Shown piece by piece: positions 20,572 through 32,902 of a stretch of 64,000 nucleotides of DNA. The position numbers and the translations under genes are program-made. Origin of the DNA: Hypericum androsaemum (taxonomy: Eukaryota > Streptophyta > Magnoliopsida > Malpighiales > Hypericaceae); NCBI GenBank assembly GCA_963995505.1, contig OZ023181.1, positions 23,432,366-23,496,365 of the forward strand. The letters are read 5' to 3'. Numbering within the stretch: the stretch's first letter is position 1; each line of letters begins with the position of its first letter. Below the pieces are notes generated by a model that worked only from the letters and a program-made list of their open reading frames with translations, was not told where the DNA came from and ran no database searches.

Positions 20572-21841
20572 CTTACATTTTAGTTAACCTCGTTTATTTT
20601 AGTTTTTCCTTCTGCCACGCTGTCACATAATAAGACAAAGAGACAAGGACCGCTGTCCCTCTCTCTCCGAATGACATCAACCAGATAGATTCTCTCTCGT
20701 CTATTAGACTTAGGGGAATCGCAATAAACAATTAATTTCTCTCTCATCAAATTACTATTCAATCCAATCCAATCTAACCCAATCTTTTACTATTTTTATT
20801 GGTGATCTAATCTAATCCGCTCATCAAATAAATAATTAATTTATCTCTCATCAACATATTATCTATAATTTAATTTATGTTTACAGATAAATTACAATGA
20901 ATATATAAAATTATATTTCCATAATTGTAACATGAAAAAATTAAAATAAAATAACAAAATTAAGATTACAAAAGTTGGAAAACAAAATTAGAAATAAATA
21001 AATAAATTGAGCTACAAATGTGTGTCGAAAATACATTTGAAATCAATAGTCGAGCGAGTTACGAGGATGAGTTTTGGTTGGAGAGCCACAACTTCTTATT
21101 TCAGAGTCTGATTGAGTTGATTCAAGTTGCTTTACGAAGGTGAGATGTATATCTACAAATTTTTAGTTTATGACTTCTCAAAATTTGGAGTGTAAGCATG
21201 TCGAAAATATGTTTGACGTCAATAGTCGAGCGAGTTACGGGGACGAGTTTTGGTTGGGGAGCGACAACTTCTTATTCTGGAGTCCGTGTAAGAATATCAA
21301 AAATATATTTGAAGTCAATATTAGACCGAGTTACAAGCGTCCAAAGTTGAAATACAAGATTGTGTATCAAATATGTCAATATTGAGCTCTATTCATAGAG
21401 AATTAAAAAATAATATTTTTTATTTTTATCAAAAGATATTATTATTTATCATAACAAAATAATATTTACTAGTATCTATTTCAACGAATAATATTGTACC
21501 ACGTATCATTAGGATTAGCTTAAGATAAGAAAAAGAAAAAAAATGCTCGCGAGCGTGATCGGCTAGCCGATCCGCTCGGCCAAAATCCTCACTTTTCTAA
21601 TTTTTTTTTGGCGTTTGTTGTTTATGGGTGATCGCTTAGCCGATACAGGTAGTCTTAGTTCGTTATATTCAAGTTTTTTTGTGTGGTAATAGTCTAGTCA
21701 TGCAAAGGCATCACATTTTCCACTGGTCCCTGCAAAGCTTTTAGGGCAACGTGTTTATCAAAGCTATTTAGTGATATGCATATAATATCTAGATGTCTAA
21801 TTTGGATTCAAACTCTGCATCATCACGACCGCAAATGTTTC
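20572..21841. other. Spacer between unit 1 and unit 2
   Basis: This is AT-rich DNA with no gene. Homology to receptor copy 2 stops at 20568, so this is the unit junction. Two units of about 170 bp at 21010-21380 ('gagcgacaacttcttattctgg', 'gtcgagcgagttac') are related, in opposite orientation, to repeats inside the element at 35293-36393. Two perfect palindromes, gctcgcgagc and tcggctagccga, lie at about 21544-21571. Confidence 0.6.
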
Positions 21842-23525
21842 ATCACGATTTGATATTTCTAGTTAAATTATCTACGTGTATATTGTGTAATGTGGTGGTT
21901 GGTCCATGAATTGAGATGTCCTATATTAAAAATATGTGAAAAAAATGGCTTCCTATTGTAGATTCCTTTTTCTTGATTTTTTTGGGCGATAGATTCCTTT
22001 TTTCTTGATGGCGGACTAGCTATGAGATCTTAGGGGTAAGAAAACTTAAGATATCATTTTCAAACGTTAACATCTGCGCTTCGGCATCTATTACCCAACA
22101 TATTGTGAATTGAATGGAGATTCGAAGATAGATTATATATATCTTCTTGTTTTAAAAAAAACTGTAGGTAGATTATATACTTTTAACTCTATAGTTCGAT
22201 GTTTGTAACTAGTTTAATTTAATTAAATTAGCGTTAATTTTTTATACGTCTCTTTGGTTGTAAGTGGAGTAGCACAGTTTTTTTCCCCAGATAATTGGGT
22301 TTTTTATACTGTTAAATTTCATCAAATTCTTTTAATTCAATATTGCAGAAGGTCAAATCCAATCCCCAAAAAAATCAACTATAAAATATTGTTTGTTAAC
22401 ACGTGCCACAAGCTAGCCGAGTATGAAGGTCCACCCAGGCCCATGGCTATTAAATGTTGCTTAACAGGAAGTCTCAATAATTTAATTGAAGTTGATTTTC
22501 CAGCAATTTTATGCTATATTCTAATGTCTTTCACAGTTATTATTATAACATATTGCCAAGTTGATTCGTCAATCTTTAAAAAACGAACTAAGCAAAGATT
22601 CGTCGTTGATTAATAAGTCAGAAATTAATAAAAAATTACAATTCCCACCGTAAAATAGTGCACCAACTCGTCTAAATCAATTGACCAACGTTATTCGAGT
22701 TTATCTAAATATCGAGTTTAATATTCCAAGTTGAGCCCTTGGACCCGTCGTGGGAATGCAAGAAGAAGGACGGACGGCCCCAAATATTATCAAGCAGAGA
22801 CCAATACTTCGAAACCACCTGGGCCCAATTATTTGCCGCCCATGTCAGGCTTCCGTGATCATTGGCAAAAACGCAAGAGCCCTTAATACGTAGTTGTTCA
22901 CAATAAATGGAGATTCATAAAATGGTTGAGACAGCTAGAGATTTTACACATTTTCGGTAATCCACGAACATGATCTATGGAGAAACATGGTTCTATGGTC
23001 AGTCCACGACCCCTAGATATTGAAAGCATTTTTGGAATGATTTTGTACTTTCTATATGGTGGAGACGATACATTTTTTTCATTTTGTCATATTTCACTAA
23101 AGAGTTGAAGGGAGATAGATAGTATATTAAGTTGTTCGCAAGGGCCAACTTGATCAATCTAGGTGAGCCGCCAATTTCAGCTATCGTCCGTGTATGATCT
23201 ATACTAGATCTGACTAACTGTCTATCCTACTTTCTTTGCATTATTGACAGCCCGTCTTTGTCTTGATAGAGTAGTAAATGGAGAACTTGTTCGAGTCGAG
23301 TAATATAGTTAGTGTTAACATTAGTAAGAAATAGTTTTCATTCGGTTAAAACTTAAGATTAGTCCAAATTTTATATATATTTATTTTTAAAAAATAGTAA
23401 TGGTTCCTTATAAAAATATAAATAATTATCGTCTCTTAGAAAACTATACAAGATCACCTGGGTGGAGATGCTTTAGGTGGGTAGACAGACAAGATCAAAT
23501 CGCATGGAAAAAGTAGGAGATCTCA
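21842..23525. repeat. R module, unit 2 copy
   Basis: This is the cleanest R copy, uninterrupted by LTR or LINE insertions. It shares its start ('attatctacgtgtatattgtg') and end ('gtaggagatctcaaagtc') with R at 39998-42155. No gene is seen. Confidence 0.8.
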
Positions 23526-23815
23526 AAGTCGAGTAAAAAATACTCATGGTCACTGAACTTTGATAATTTTTGTCCATAGTCACTAAGCTATTTATTTCTA
23601 TTTATGGTCACTCATCTATAGTAAGTTACTCTGCTATGGTCACTCGGGGTCATTTTTGTAAATGTTGCTAAGTTGGCATGATAAAAATTTCCAAAATAAT
23701 TATATATTAGTTTATATTTTTTCTAAAATCATCCTTCTCATCCCTCTCTCTCCATGCTCCACCTCCTCCCTCTCTCCTCCATTCTCTTAAAGCAATTTCC
23801 AAGCATGACCAGAAG
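23526..23815. mobile_element. One-ended fragment of a TIR element
   Basis: The sequence opens with 'actcatggtcactgaacttt' and repeated 'atggtcactc' phrases, followed by AT-rich DNA and a CT-rich tract. This is the usual start of a plant long-TIR element. No matching inverted end is found before the LINE remnant, so it is truncated. It is absent from units 1 and 3. Confidence 0.4.
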
Positions 23816-23920
23816 GTACCTCTTCATCTGACAAGTAATTTTTGGGTTACAATCAGATGGCATGGGCGGGGGAGATAAATAACCATGTGGGCCTCCTCGA
23901 TAATAACCGGTGAATGTCAA

Positions 23921-24420
23921 CTAGTTGCTTGGGGACTGATCAACATCCTGTAGCATCCATGGAATATACATGATATGATCGGCGTCTTCCAGAGAGAAAA
24001 TTGAGTTTACAAGTTTCACGTTCCACTGGAAGGTAACGACAGTTAACAGTTCAACCACCCATTGGAATTGATCGCTCCCAGGTCTATGGTAAGTAGAATG
24101 GCCCGATGGAGAACCAAGTAGCCACTTGTCATGCCATATATTAATAAAAGTGTCGTCACCCACATGCCAATCTAGTCCCTTACGAAGAACTGAAAGGCCT
24201 ACAAGTATACTGCATCATACATGACTAGGTGAAGGACCTTCTTTTGCTACAAGTGAAGTGCTCCTCGAGGAATAACATGCCGTATTGAAATTATGCAGCT
24301 TACGAAAACTCATTCCCCCTTTCTTCTTCGATCTACACATTTTCTCCCAACTCCTCCAATGAATCTTTCTATCATTCGAGTTGTCACCCAAAAAAAATTG
24401 CACAGTCTTTGTTCAATCCG
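23921..24420 (-). pseudogene. LINE remnant, unit 2, first copy
   Basis: The minus strand gives MGDDTFINIWHDKWLLGSPS (23921-24163), the plant LINE 'W-x-G-D-G...W' segment, and upstream NDRKIHWRSWEKMCRSKKKG with FRKLHNFN (24215-24403). The RT core and 5' part are absent and the 3' end is lost. A deletion removed the AMVAKQAWRLL stretch present in unit 1. Confidence 0.8.
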
Positions 24421-24439
24421 ATTGCACGCCTCTATCGAA

Positions 24440-25396
24440 ATGATGAAACAGCCCATACCGTACGTTGGTATGTTTTATTTTAATACATAATAATTTTGAC
24501 ATTTTTATCTGAGGTTCATCGATAAAATTGTCTTGATCGAATACCCTTGTAATTTTGTTAGGGACATCTGTTATTTTCTTGACGTGTCCATTTACTAAGC
24601 CGAGTCTCACCAAGACTAAGTTATCTTCAAAATTTTCGACACTCAATATTAAATTATTAAAAAACTTTATTATATTGATCATAAAAGAATTAGAAAAGTT
24701 AAAAACTGAAAAGGTAAAAAATAAAATTGTCTTCCGTTTGGCTCTTTTTTTTGGTAAGTAAATTTCTTTATTTATATATAGAAATAAGTACTACAGCATC
24801 CTCGAAAAAAACTAATAGCGAACATCTTTGCCATTTATATGCACACCTAAGCAAAAATTAACCCGAATAAAAGTACAAGCCGTGCAATGATTCAAAATAA
24901 TATCCGCTACAAATTAGCATGCTCACTCAATTCCTTTTTTGGATTACAAAATGAGGAGGAGATTTTGGTGGTGACAACTCTTTGATTCTTTTGACCAAAT
25001 CAATCATTCTTCGATACGAAATGAGAAATTTTATGGTAATCTCTCTATACTAAGTTATTTGATGACATGGTATGTCCTTACCAATTAATCAGTGACATGT
25101 GTATAAGTGAGACCACTTCATGTAATCTATTACAATGAATATTTAAGGTATAGAATCTTACCATTAATGAAAAAATATTGTCACAAAAATTTAGATCAAA
25201 TAGTTCAGCTTGATTCTAGGATAATTTAAGTTAATTTTCTTTTTTGAGTGGAGAGAGAATTCTTTAAAAAAATTATTAATGCTCATAGTAATATGATACC
25301 AGGAATTAAAACTTTTTTTACAGGAACTTTCAGAGCATATATTAGCATGTCAGAATATCATACACTATTAGGTGACTATAGATTTCGTACTCATCA
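24440..25396. other. Y module, no gene seen
   Basis: This is AT-rich DNA matching 28125-29069 and 48486-49460. The phrase 'gagcatatattagcatgtcag' near 25337 marks a 224-bp deletion relative to unit 3. Confidence 0.7.
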
Positions 25397-25406
25397 TTAT
25401 AATTAA

Positions 25407-27111
25407 AAAAAAGTCCACATTAATACCTTGTGGTTTGCTCGATTATCAGAGATAGGTTTGTGGTTTCAAACTCATCAAAAAAGTCATTGTGGTTTCACGG
25501 GCTCATCAATTAAAGGCTCGGATGGGTCTCCGAACCTAGTCAGCGTCCATTGCGCTAGCCACATCAGAACGATGCCATTTTTAATCCTATGTGGCACGCC
25601 ACGTAGGATTAAATCTTTACCCGAAAATGCTGACATGGCAAGTTAGCAAACCAACAAAATGATCACTGATTTAATTATAATTGTTCAAAAAACCTCAATA
25701 TTCGCGCTCTCCTCTTATTCCCCGACACCATCATCTTCATCCCACCACTATCCAAACTTTATGTCCAAATTAGGAATAATTCCAATAACAACCCCACCTT
25801 TAAGGCTTCGTAGAAGTGAGAAGAGAAGGGAAATTGGAGCTAAAGGAGGGGGGAGATGGGAGTGGATAGTGAAGTGGGTTGAGGGTCTCCGGCCGGGAAG
25901 GAGCGAGTGACAGGTTCTGATCGATTAGCTCACCGGCGTCAATGGAGGCGGGGGATGGGCCAACGAAGAATATTCCTGAACTCGCTCAAGGACCTCCTCC
26001 ATGGCCACATCGACAAGCTCACCGACGTTAATAGAGGCAGGGGAGGAGGAGAGAGCACCACGGGGGCCGGCGATGATGCCAGAGGAGGGTCGAGGCGGGA
26101 GATGGGCCGACTTGGAGGAGGCGGCCAACCGAGAATCTCACCAAACTAAAGTCCCACCTCCACCTTCCCAGAGCAGCGACGGCCAGATCAAGGGACTCTG
26201 ACGAAGCGACAGCCAGATCTAGTATTTTCTGATTTCGCTTGCTCTAGACAAGGCTGTGTGGTCGGCGGGTTGAAGATTAAGACGAACGTCTGGGTCTTGT
26301 CGTTTATGGGGAAGTAGAGCTGTCAGTGTTGCACCAGCTTCTAAGCTACCCTGGCAGCCGTCGTTCTGATGACGCTTGCAAGATCTCAGCCTGTTCACAA
26401 TGTTCGCGTCCAGATCTGTCGATTGGGCCACCGCCACGTTCCAGAAGGTCTCGTTCTTCTCCCCCGAGATGAAGGCGATGAGCGTTTCGTTCCCCACGAG
26501 AATGTAGGCCGGAAGAGGTTAGGGGGCTCAGGGAGTACTGGTAGTAGACGAAGGAGATGTGGGTTTGGTTGTGGTCAGTTTAGTTGCAACGCTGCTGTTA
26601 CATCGACTTCAAAGGTTGTCTTTTTTTTTCTTTTCTTTTGCCAACAAACTGTTTGATGATATGCTCGTTTGCGTTGGTTAGTTGAAGCTTGTTGTGATTT
26701 TCTGGGGAAAAGGTTGGGTTTAATGGTTATTATTTATTAGTGATGAGGTGAGTTGGTAAGGGGTTGATGGTGGTGGGATGAAGATGATGGCATCGGTAAG
26801 AAGAGGGCAGAGCAAATATTTGAGATTTTTGAACAATTATAATTAAATTAGTGATCATTTTATTATTTTGCTAACGTGACATGTCAGCATTTTTGGGTAA
26901 AGATTTAATCCTACGTGGCGTGACACATAAGATTAAAAATGACATCGTTATGATGTGGTTAGTGCAAGGGATGCTGACTAGGCTCGTGGAGCCATCCGAG
27001 CCTTTAATTGATGAACCCGTAAAACCATAAGGCCCTTTTTGATGAGTTTGAAACTACAAACCTATCTCTGATAATCAAGCAAACTAAAAAGTACTAATGT
27101 AGATTTTTCTC
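25407..27111. mobile_element. Pack-MULE-like element with long TIRs
   Basis: This 1705-bp insert has terminal inverted repeats of about 260 bp (shared phrases 'attatcagagataggtttg', 'cctttaattgatga/gagccc', 'gattaaatctttacccgaaa'). It is flanked by a perfect 10-bp direct repeat ttataattaa (25397-25406, 27112-27121). Empty sites occur at 29062 and 49465. The interior, about 25800-26560, is GC-rich and gene-like. No transposase is present, so it is non-autonomous. Confidence 0.8.
25940..26520 (-). pseudogene. Captured exon-like sequence inside the Pack-MULE-like element
   Basis: Two GC-rich pieces look like exons. The minus strand at 26219-26530 reads PLPAYILVGNETLIAFISG followed by EKNETFWNVAVAQSTDLDAN. 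The piece at 25925-26128 reads INVGELVDVAMEEVLERVQEY on the same strand. Codon-like composition and sharp contrast with the AT-rich TIRs suggest capture from host genes. I do not recognise the donors. Stops and the absence of a start make them non-functional as genes. Confidence 0.45.
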
Positions 27112-27121
27112 TTATAATTAA

Positions 27122-27741
27122 GACACTTTTGAAATACAAAAGCGCTCCCTCTGTACCTAGTAAACAAATAATGTTTTGAAAATTATATTTCACAAATTTT
27201 TTGGGTATTTTATGAGTTCCGTGAATTTTTTAATATATTTTGTGTTACAATAATTTTTTCAATATATTTAACATAAAATCAAATAAGTTGGTAAAACTCA
27301 AAAATAGAAAGAACGTAATGCCTTAAATTTATCATGAAATGAAGTACATATTTAATCTAAAATTTTTACAATTTTTTTTAATGACAAGATTATATACCTT
27401 AAATACTCATTATATTAGATTACATGAAGTGGCATCACTTGTCCATATGTCACTAATCAATTGGTAAGGACATACCAAACTATCAATTGACTTGGTGTGG
27501 AAGGATCACAATAAAGTTTATCGTACGGAAGTCTTTTGTTTATTTATTTTCAATCAACACATGTAAAGAGCTAACACGGTCAATTGTTGTTTTTAAAGAA
27601 AGGTCTGTAATAGTAGTCTTTCTTAAAATGATTGACGAATAAAAAATAAGAAAAGAGACGAAGGATGAGGAACAACAAGAAATCTAAACAACCAACGGGA
27701 ATCAAATCTTGACTCCACTGGGCTTGAGAGATTTGTTCGGT
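27122..27741. repeat. X module, unit 2, first copy (truncated)
   Basis: This matches 29073-29709 and 49475-50110. It ends at the duplication junction near 27741, where the LINE restarts. No gene is seen. Confidence 0.7.
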
Positions 27742-28122
27742 CCCAGGTCTATGGTAAGTAGAATGGCCCGATGGAGAATCAAGTAGCCACTTGTCATGCC
27801 ATATATTAATAGAAGTGCCGTCACCCACACGCCAATCTAGCCCCTTATGAAGAACTGAAAGGCCTACAAGTTTACTGCATCATACATGACTAGGTGAAGA
27901 ACATTCTTTTGCTACAAGTGAAGTGCTCCTCTGGGAATAACATGCCTTATTGAAATTATGCAGCTTACGAAAACCCATTCTCTCTTCCTTCTTCGATCTA
28001 CACATTTTCTCCCAACTCCTCCAATGAATCTTCATATCATTCAAGTTGTCACCCCAAAAAAAATTGCAGAGTCTTTGTTCAATCCGATTGCACGCCTCTA
28101 TCGAAATGATGAAACAGCTCAT
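27742..28122 (-). pseudogene. LINE remnant, unit 2, second copy
   Basis: The minus strand encodes INIWHDKWLLDSPSGHSTYH (27580-27828 frame) and KMCRSKKEERMGFRKLHNFN with NFFWGDNLNDMKIHWRSWE (27880-28122). It is the duplicated counterpart of 24077-24420. Confidence 0.8.
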
Positions 28123-30740
28123 AACGTACGTTGGTATGGTTTATTTTAATACATAATGATTTTGACATTTACATCTGAGGTTCATCGATAAAGTTGTCTT
28201 GATCGAATACCCTTGTAATTTCGTTAGGGACATCTGTTATTTTCTTGACGTGTCCATTTACTAAGCCGAGTCTCACCAAGACTAAGTTATCTTCAAAATT
28301 TTCGACACTCAATATTAAATTATTAAAAAACTTTATTATATTGATCAAAAAAGAATTAGAAAAGTTAAAAACTGAAAAGGTAAAAAATAAAATTATCTTC
28401 CGTTTGGCTCTTTTGTTTTTTGGTAAGTAAATTTTTTTATTTATATATAGAAATAAGTACTACAACATCTTCGAAAAAAATTAATAGCGAACATCTTTGC
28501 GATTTATATGCACACCTAAGCAAAAATTAACCCGAATAAAAGCACAAGCCGTGCAATGATTCAAAATAATATCCGCTACAAATTATCATGCTCACTCAAT
28601 TCCTTTTTTGGATTACAAAATGAGGAGGAGATCTTGGTGGTGACAACTCTTTGATTATTTTGACCAAATCAATCATTCTTTGGTACCAAAGGAGAAATTT
28701 TATGGCAATCCTTCTATACTAAGTCATTTGATGACATGGTATGTCCTTACCAATTAATTAGTGACATGTGGACAAATAAGACCACTTCACGTAATCTACT
28801 CCAATGAATATTTAAGGTATATAATCTTATCATTAATGAAAAAATATTGTCACCAAAATTTAGATCAAATAGTTCAACTTGATTCTAGGATAATTTAAGT
28901 TAATTTTCTTTTTTGAGTGGAGAGAGAATTCTTTAAAAAATATTATTAATGCTCGTAGTAGTATGATACCAGGAATTAAAACTTTTTTTACAGAAACTTT
29001 CAGAGCATATATTAGCATGTCAGAATATCATACACTATTAGGTGACTATAGATTTCGTACTCATCATTATAATTAAGACACTTTTGAAATGCAAAAGCTA
29101 AAGAAGCTCCCTCTATACCTAGTAAACAAATAATGTTTTGAAAATTATCTTTCACAAATTTTTTGGGTATTTTATGAGTTTCGTGAATTTTTTAATATAT
29201 TTTGTGTTACAATAATTTTTTCAATATATTTAACATAAAATCAAATAAGTTGGTAAAACTCAAAAATAGAAAGAACGTAATGTCTTAAATTTATCATGGA
29301 ATGAAGCACATATTTAATCTAAAATTTTTACAATCTTTTTCTTTAATGACAAGATTGTATACCTTAAATACTCATTATATTAGATTATATGAAGTGGCCT
29401 CACTTGTCCATATGTCACTAACTAATGGGTAAGGACATACCAAATCATCAAATGACTTGGTATGGAAAGATCAAAATAAAGTTTATCGTACGAAAGTCTC
29501 TTTTATTTATTTATTTTCAATCAACACATGTAAAGAGCTAACACGGTCAATTGTTGTTTTTAAAGAAAGGTCTGTAATAGTAGTCTTTCTTAAAATGATT
29601 GACGAATAAAAAATAAGAAAAGAGACGAAGGATGAGGACCAACAAGAAATCTAAACAAGCAATGGGAATCAAATCTTGACTCCACTGGGCTTGAGAGATT
29701 TGTTCGGTCTCGAGAACAAAGGAAAAAAAGAAGAGCACTAGACCAAAATTTCTCCTTTAATTAACCTTGTACCCATACAAATACAGGATTGGCATTAGGG
29801 GCTAGAGAACGTTAAATGTTAACTAAAACCCTATTGAAAAAAGGTAGCTCATACAAAAGTTCATCTAATTTATGATGATAACCAAAGTTGATGAGAAAGG
29901 TATTATAAATTAATTAAGATATTTCAAGTTCGAATAAATAAGAACGTATCAATATTAAGTACTTGTTGAAAGAATTTTACAACCTTTCAAAAGTTTCACT
30001 TGACTTAAACCTGAATTAGTAAACAATGAATCTTCATATACCAAATAGTATAAACCAAAAAAAATTCATGATGATTGATAACCACGAAATATTAAGATCC
30101 AACACAATTTAACTAAATATCTCGAAATCATTTTTAAAAAATCGCATAAATGTTCAAGTTCGATGAGGAGAACATTGTTATCGTTTTAAGTAATATTTAC
30201 CTGATTCAAATTTGAACTAACCGATATAAACTGTCTAATAAATACGTAAATATTAGATAATCTTAACCAAATTTTAATCATAGTTATACCTATAAATAAT
30301 TAATTAAAAATGATCATGGATGGAGGTAGTGGAGAAACGGAATCAAAAGTAGTGATATATATGCTAGTCTAAATGCCAAAAGTGGAAAAATAGGGACACC
30401 GTGATATGATTCCTTGATTGAAACAGCAATCTTTGTGGGGTATTTTCAAAAAATAAATTTCTTCGGGTATCTTTGGCTTTGCATATTTGTAATTTAGAGT
30501 TGACCCTAGGATATGGTATTAAAGAAAAATTAACGATGAGATTCTGCTAGGTGTCATTCCAAATTCGAGATTACTATGGCTTAATTAGAAATGAGGGATT
30601 ATGAGAACGGAATAAGGTCACGGATTAAGATTTGATACTTGATTTTTGGTACTCTTGTCGGTTCCCATGCACAATCTTCCTCTAGTAGGAATTAATTAGT
30701 TAATGACTTGTATAGAAAATAAGCTGTCGGAGAGGATACG
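28123..30740. repeat. Y and X modules, unit 2, second copy
   Basis: This AT-rich block matches 48486-51150 of unit 3 almost throughout. No gene is seen. Short ORFs such as 29547-29738 recur only because the repeat recurs. Confidence 0.75.
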
Positions 30741-30749
30741 TTTTTAATA

Positions 30750-32245
30750 GGTAAAAGTCCACTTAAATACCTTGTGATTTTACCCTTTGATACACCACTA
30801 CCTTGTGGTTTCATTTTTTCTGACCAAGTGACAAAAATTTTCTCTAGTTAATAACCAAGTGACATTCACTAATCACAGTTAATTAAATCATCATACCACG
30901 TCAATATTTTATCGATATGGCATGCCACGTCAATATTTTTTCAATATGGCATGCCACATAATCAATTAAACAAACTTAACCCAAAATTTTTCACCATTTT
31001 CACGAAGCCCAATCGTCCCTCTCCCTCCCTCACCCATCGACCCAGCCATCCTCCTCCCCCTCCATCACCCATTGACCCAGCAATCACTCCCGCAACCCCC
31101 CCCCCCCCTCCCGACATCGTCCGTCACCCTTCCTCGTCTGTATCTCACGTCAATGGTCAACCTTCTCCATCTCTCTAATAAACGGTCGACATCCTTCATC
31201 TCTCGCATCCACACCCGACTTTGAACCCACCCAGCCCGATTACATGGACTCCTACCATCTTATGAAAAAAAATATCGTTGAAAAAAAGACAAAATCACAT
31301 GGCAAGGGCCAAAGAATGTTGCTGTAATCAGTACCAAGATCTCTTTTGCCTTGATTCTGTGTTTTGGTATTTTTTTGGTTGGACCTCTTCTTCTGTGCGA
31401 CAATTTGTCGAACATCTGGTGGGATTAATTGATCTGGTGGTACTGATCAGGCGTGGACTTTCTGGAAATGACGCAAAGAATGGGTTTAATTGGTAAAATG
31501 GGAGACTTTTTGCTTATTTGTCCTTTTGTCTCTAAAATTAGGGTTAATTGGTATTAAAAAATTATTTTTACGATATTTTAATAATGTAAAAGGATGACGT
31601 GGCATCACATGGTGATGTGGCGTGCCATATAAATATCAAGATATATTAATCTAACCACAGTTTAAAAAATAGGTTTGGATTGGGTCTGGAGTGAAGGAAT
31701 TGATTCCGGACGGTTTGGACTGAAGGGGGACCGCAGCGGCAAGCGCAGTTATGTGATAATGGCAAGCGCAGTTATGTGATAATGGCAAGCGCAGCTATGT
31801 GATAATGGCATTTATTTTTGTGAAAACGGCAAGTCCCCGTTGATGATAATGGCACGCATAGTTTTTTTTATTTTGGTCTCCCATATTTTAGCATTTTTGC
31901 AAAAAGGTCACACTGGCATGCACTGTTATGTGATACTGGCATGTGCAGTTATGTGATACTGGCATGCGCAGTTATGTAATAATGGCATTTGTATCCGGCC
32001 TGTGTTTGTGCGTGGCTTTTTTTATTTTGGTCCCTATATTTTAGCGCATTTGTAAAAAAGTTTCCGCGTGTCTTCATTCCAAACGATTCGGAATAGTGGC
32101 ATTCCGTACCCAATCCATACCCTAAAAAAATGTCACTTGGTTATCAACTAGAGGAAACTTTTGTCATCTGGTCAGAAAAAATAAAACCACGAGGTAGTGG
32201 TGTGTCAAAGGGTAAAACTACATGGTATTTAAGTGAACTTTTGCC
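30750..32245. mobile_element. MULE-like foldback element (1.5 kb)
   Basis: The ends are ggtaaaagtccacttaaata and its inverse. They are flanked by the 9-bp duplication tttttaata (30741-30749, 32246-32254), with the empty site in unit 3 near 51160. TIR similarity extends for about 110-150 bp. The interior has a CCC/CCT-rich tract (31010-31160) and two arrays of a 25-bp tandem repeat. No transposase is present. Confidence 0.8.
31736..31985. repeat. Two short arrays of a 25-bp tandem repeat
   Basis: The unit 'ggcaagcgcagttatgtgat' plus 'aat' repeats three times at about 31736-31812. A variant 'ggcatgcgcagttatgtgat' repeats three times at about 31912-31987. They lie inside the foldback element. 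Confidence 0.85.
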
Positions 32246-32597
32246 TTTTTAATACGTTATTGAATGGGGGAACTTATTTTTTTAGTTTGGAAAATCGGGT
32301 TTTTTTTCTTATGGGTAAAAAAGTTATCACAATTTCCCAGATAGTAACAACATATAATATTTTTATAAAATTGTAAATCTTTTAAACAAAAGCAAAATGA
32401 GAGGCGATCTACTAGACTGCCACTTGGCACACTGAGGTCCCTATTTTTTGATAGGTTATAAGTTGGTTTGATTTCCGTAGTGTTAAGTTACCACACTCAT
32501 GTACCTTAGACTTAGGGTTCTTCTTTTAATTCTGCTTTTGGTGGTCTTTGCATGGTATAATACCTAAAGAATTAATACAAAGTCAACTACTTATATA
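32246..32597. repeat. Unit 2 spacer homologous to 51160-51515
   Basis: This AT-rich DNA is shared with unit 3 and has no gene. It separates the two foldback insertions. Confidence 0.6.
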
Positions 32598-32606
32598 TAA
32601 AAATTA

Positions 32607-32902
32607 GGGTAAATTACTCATAAGTCTCTGGTATTTGGTAAAATAGATGATAGATCTCTGTAGTTTCACTATTGATTTTGTTGTCCCCATAGTTTGGTTT
32701 TTCTCCGGAGAATAGCAACCATCCCAAAAGTGGTATTTGTGTCATTTCAGGTGGCTGTTCGATGGAGAAAATTTTTGTTTCCGGCTTCAGAGACCCAGAG
32801 TATAATAAAACTAAACTATATGGACAACAAAATCAGTAGCAAAATTACAATGACTCCATCGTCTATTTCACCAAATGCCATGAACTTATGAGTAATTTAC
32901 CC
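32607..32902. mobile_element. 296-bp MITE shared by units 2 and 3
   Basis: The ends are gggtaaattactcataagtc and its inverse, with inverted similarity of about 95 bp. The flanking repeat is taaaaatta / aaaaaatta (9 bp, one change). The counterpart in unit 3 is 51525-52630, split by a solo LTR. Being at the same site in both units, it inserted before they diverged. Confidence 0.85.

Larger units (their letters stand above)
24077..27741. repeat. Internal tandem duplication in unit 2, first copy
   Basis: From 'cccaggtctatggtaag' to 'gagatttgttcggtc', this segment is repeated directly at 27742-29709. Without the inserted element at 25407-27111 and its target duplication the two copies are of nearly equal length (about 1950 and 1968 bp). 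The junction at 27741 joins X sequence directly to the middle of the LINE. The element inserted after the duplication, since only this copy has it. Confidence 0.85.

Noticed and set aside
20572..21841. Remaining receptor exons 10-11 (receiver) downstream of copy 1
   Set aside because: I looked for the DDN, FMDIQMP and SKPFEEENLY motifs in all frames to 21841 and saw none.
29547..30000. Small repeated ORF (LDFLLVLILRLFSYFLFVNHF) found in several X modules
   Set aside because: It recurs only because X is duplicated; starts and ends differ between copies and composition is AT-driven.
31000..31180. Pro-rich ORF in the 30750-32245 element, possibly a cell-wall protein
   Set aside because: The proline comes from CCC/CCT tracts, including a C run near 31097. 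There is no signal peptide and no repeat typical of extensins.
31736..31985. Possible CRISPR-like array
   Set aside because: The repeats are contiguous 25-bp tandem units without spacers, inside a plant transposon.
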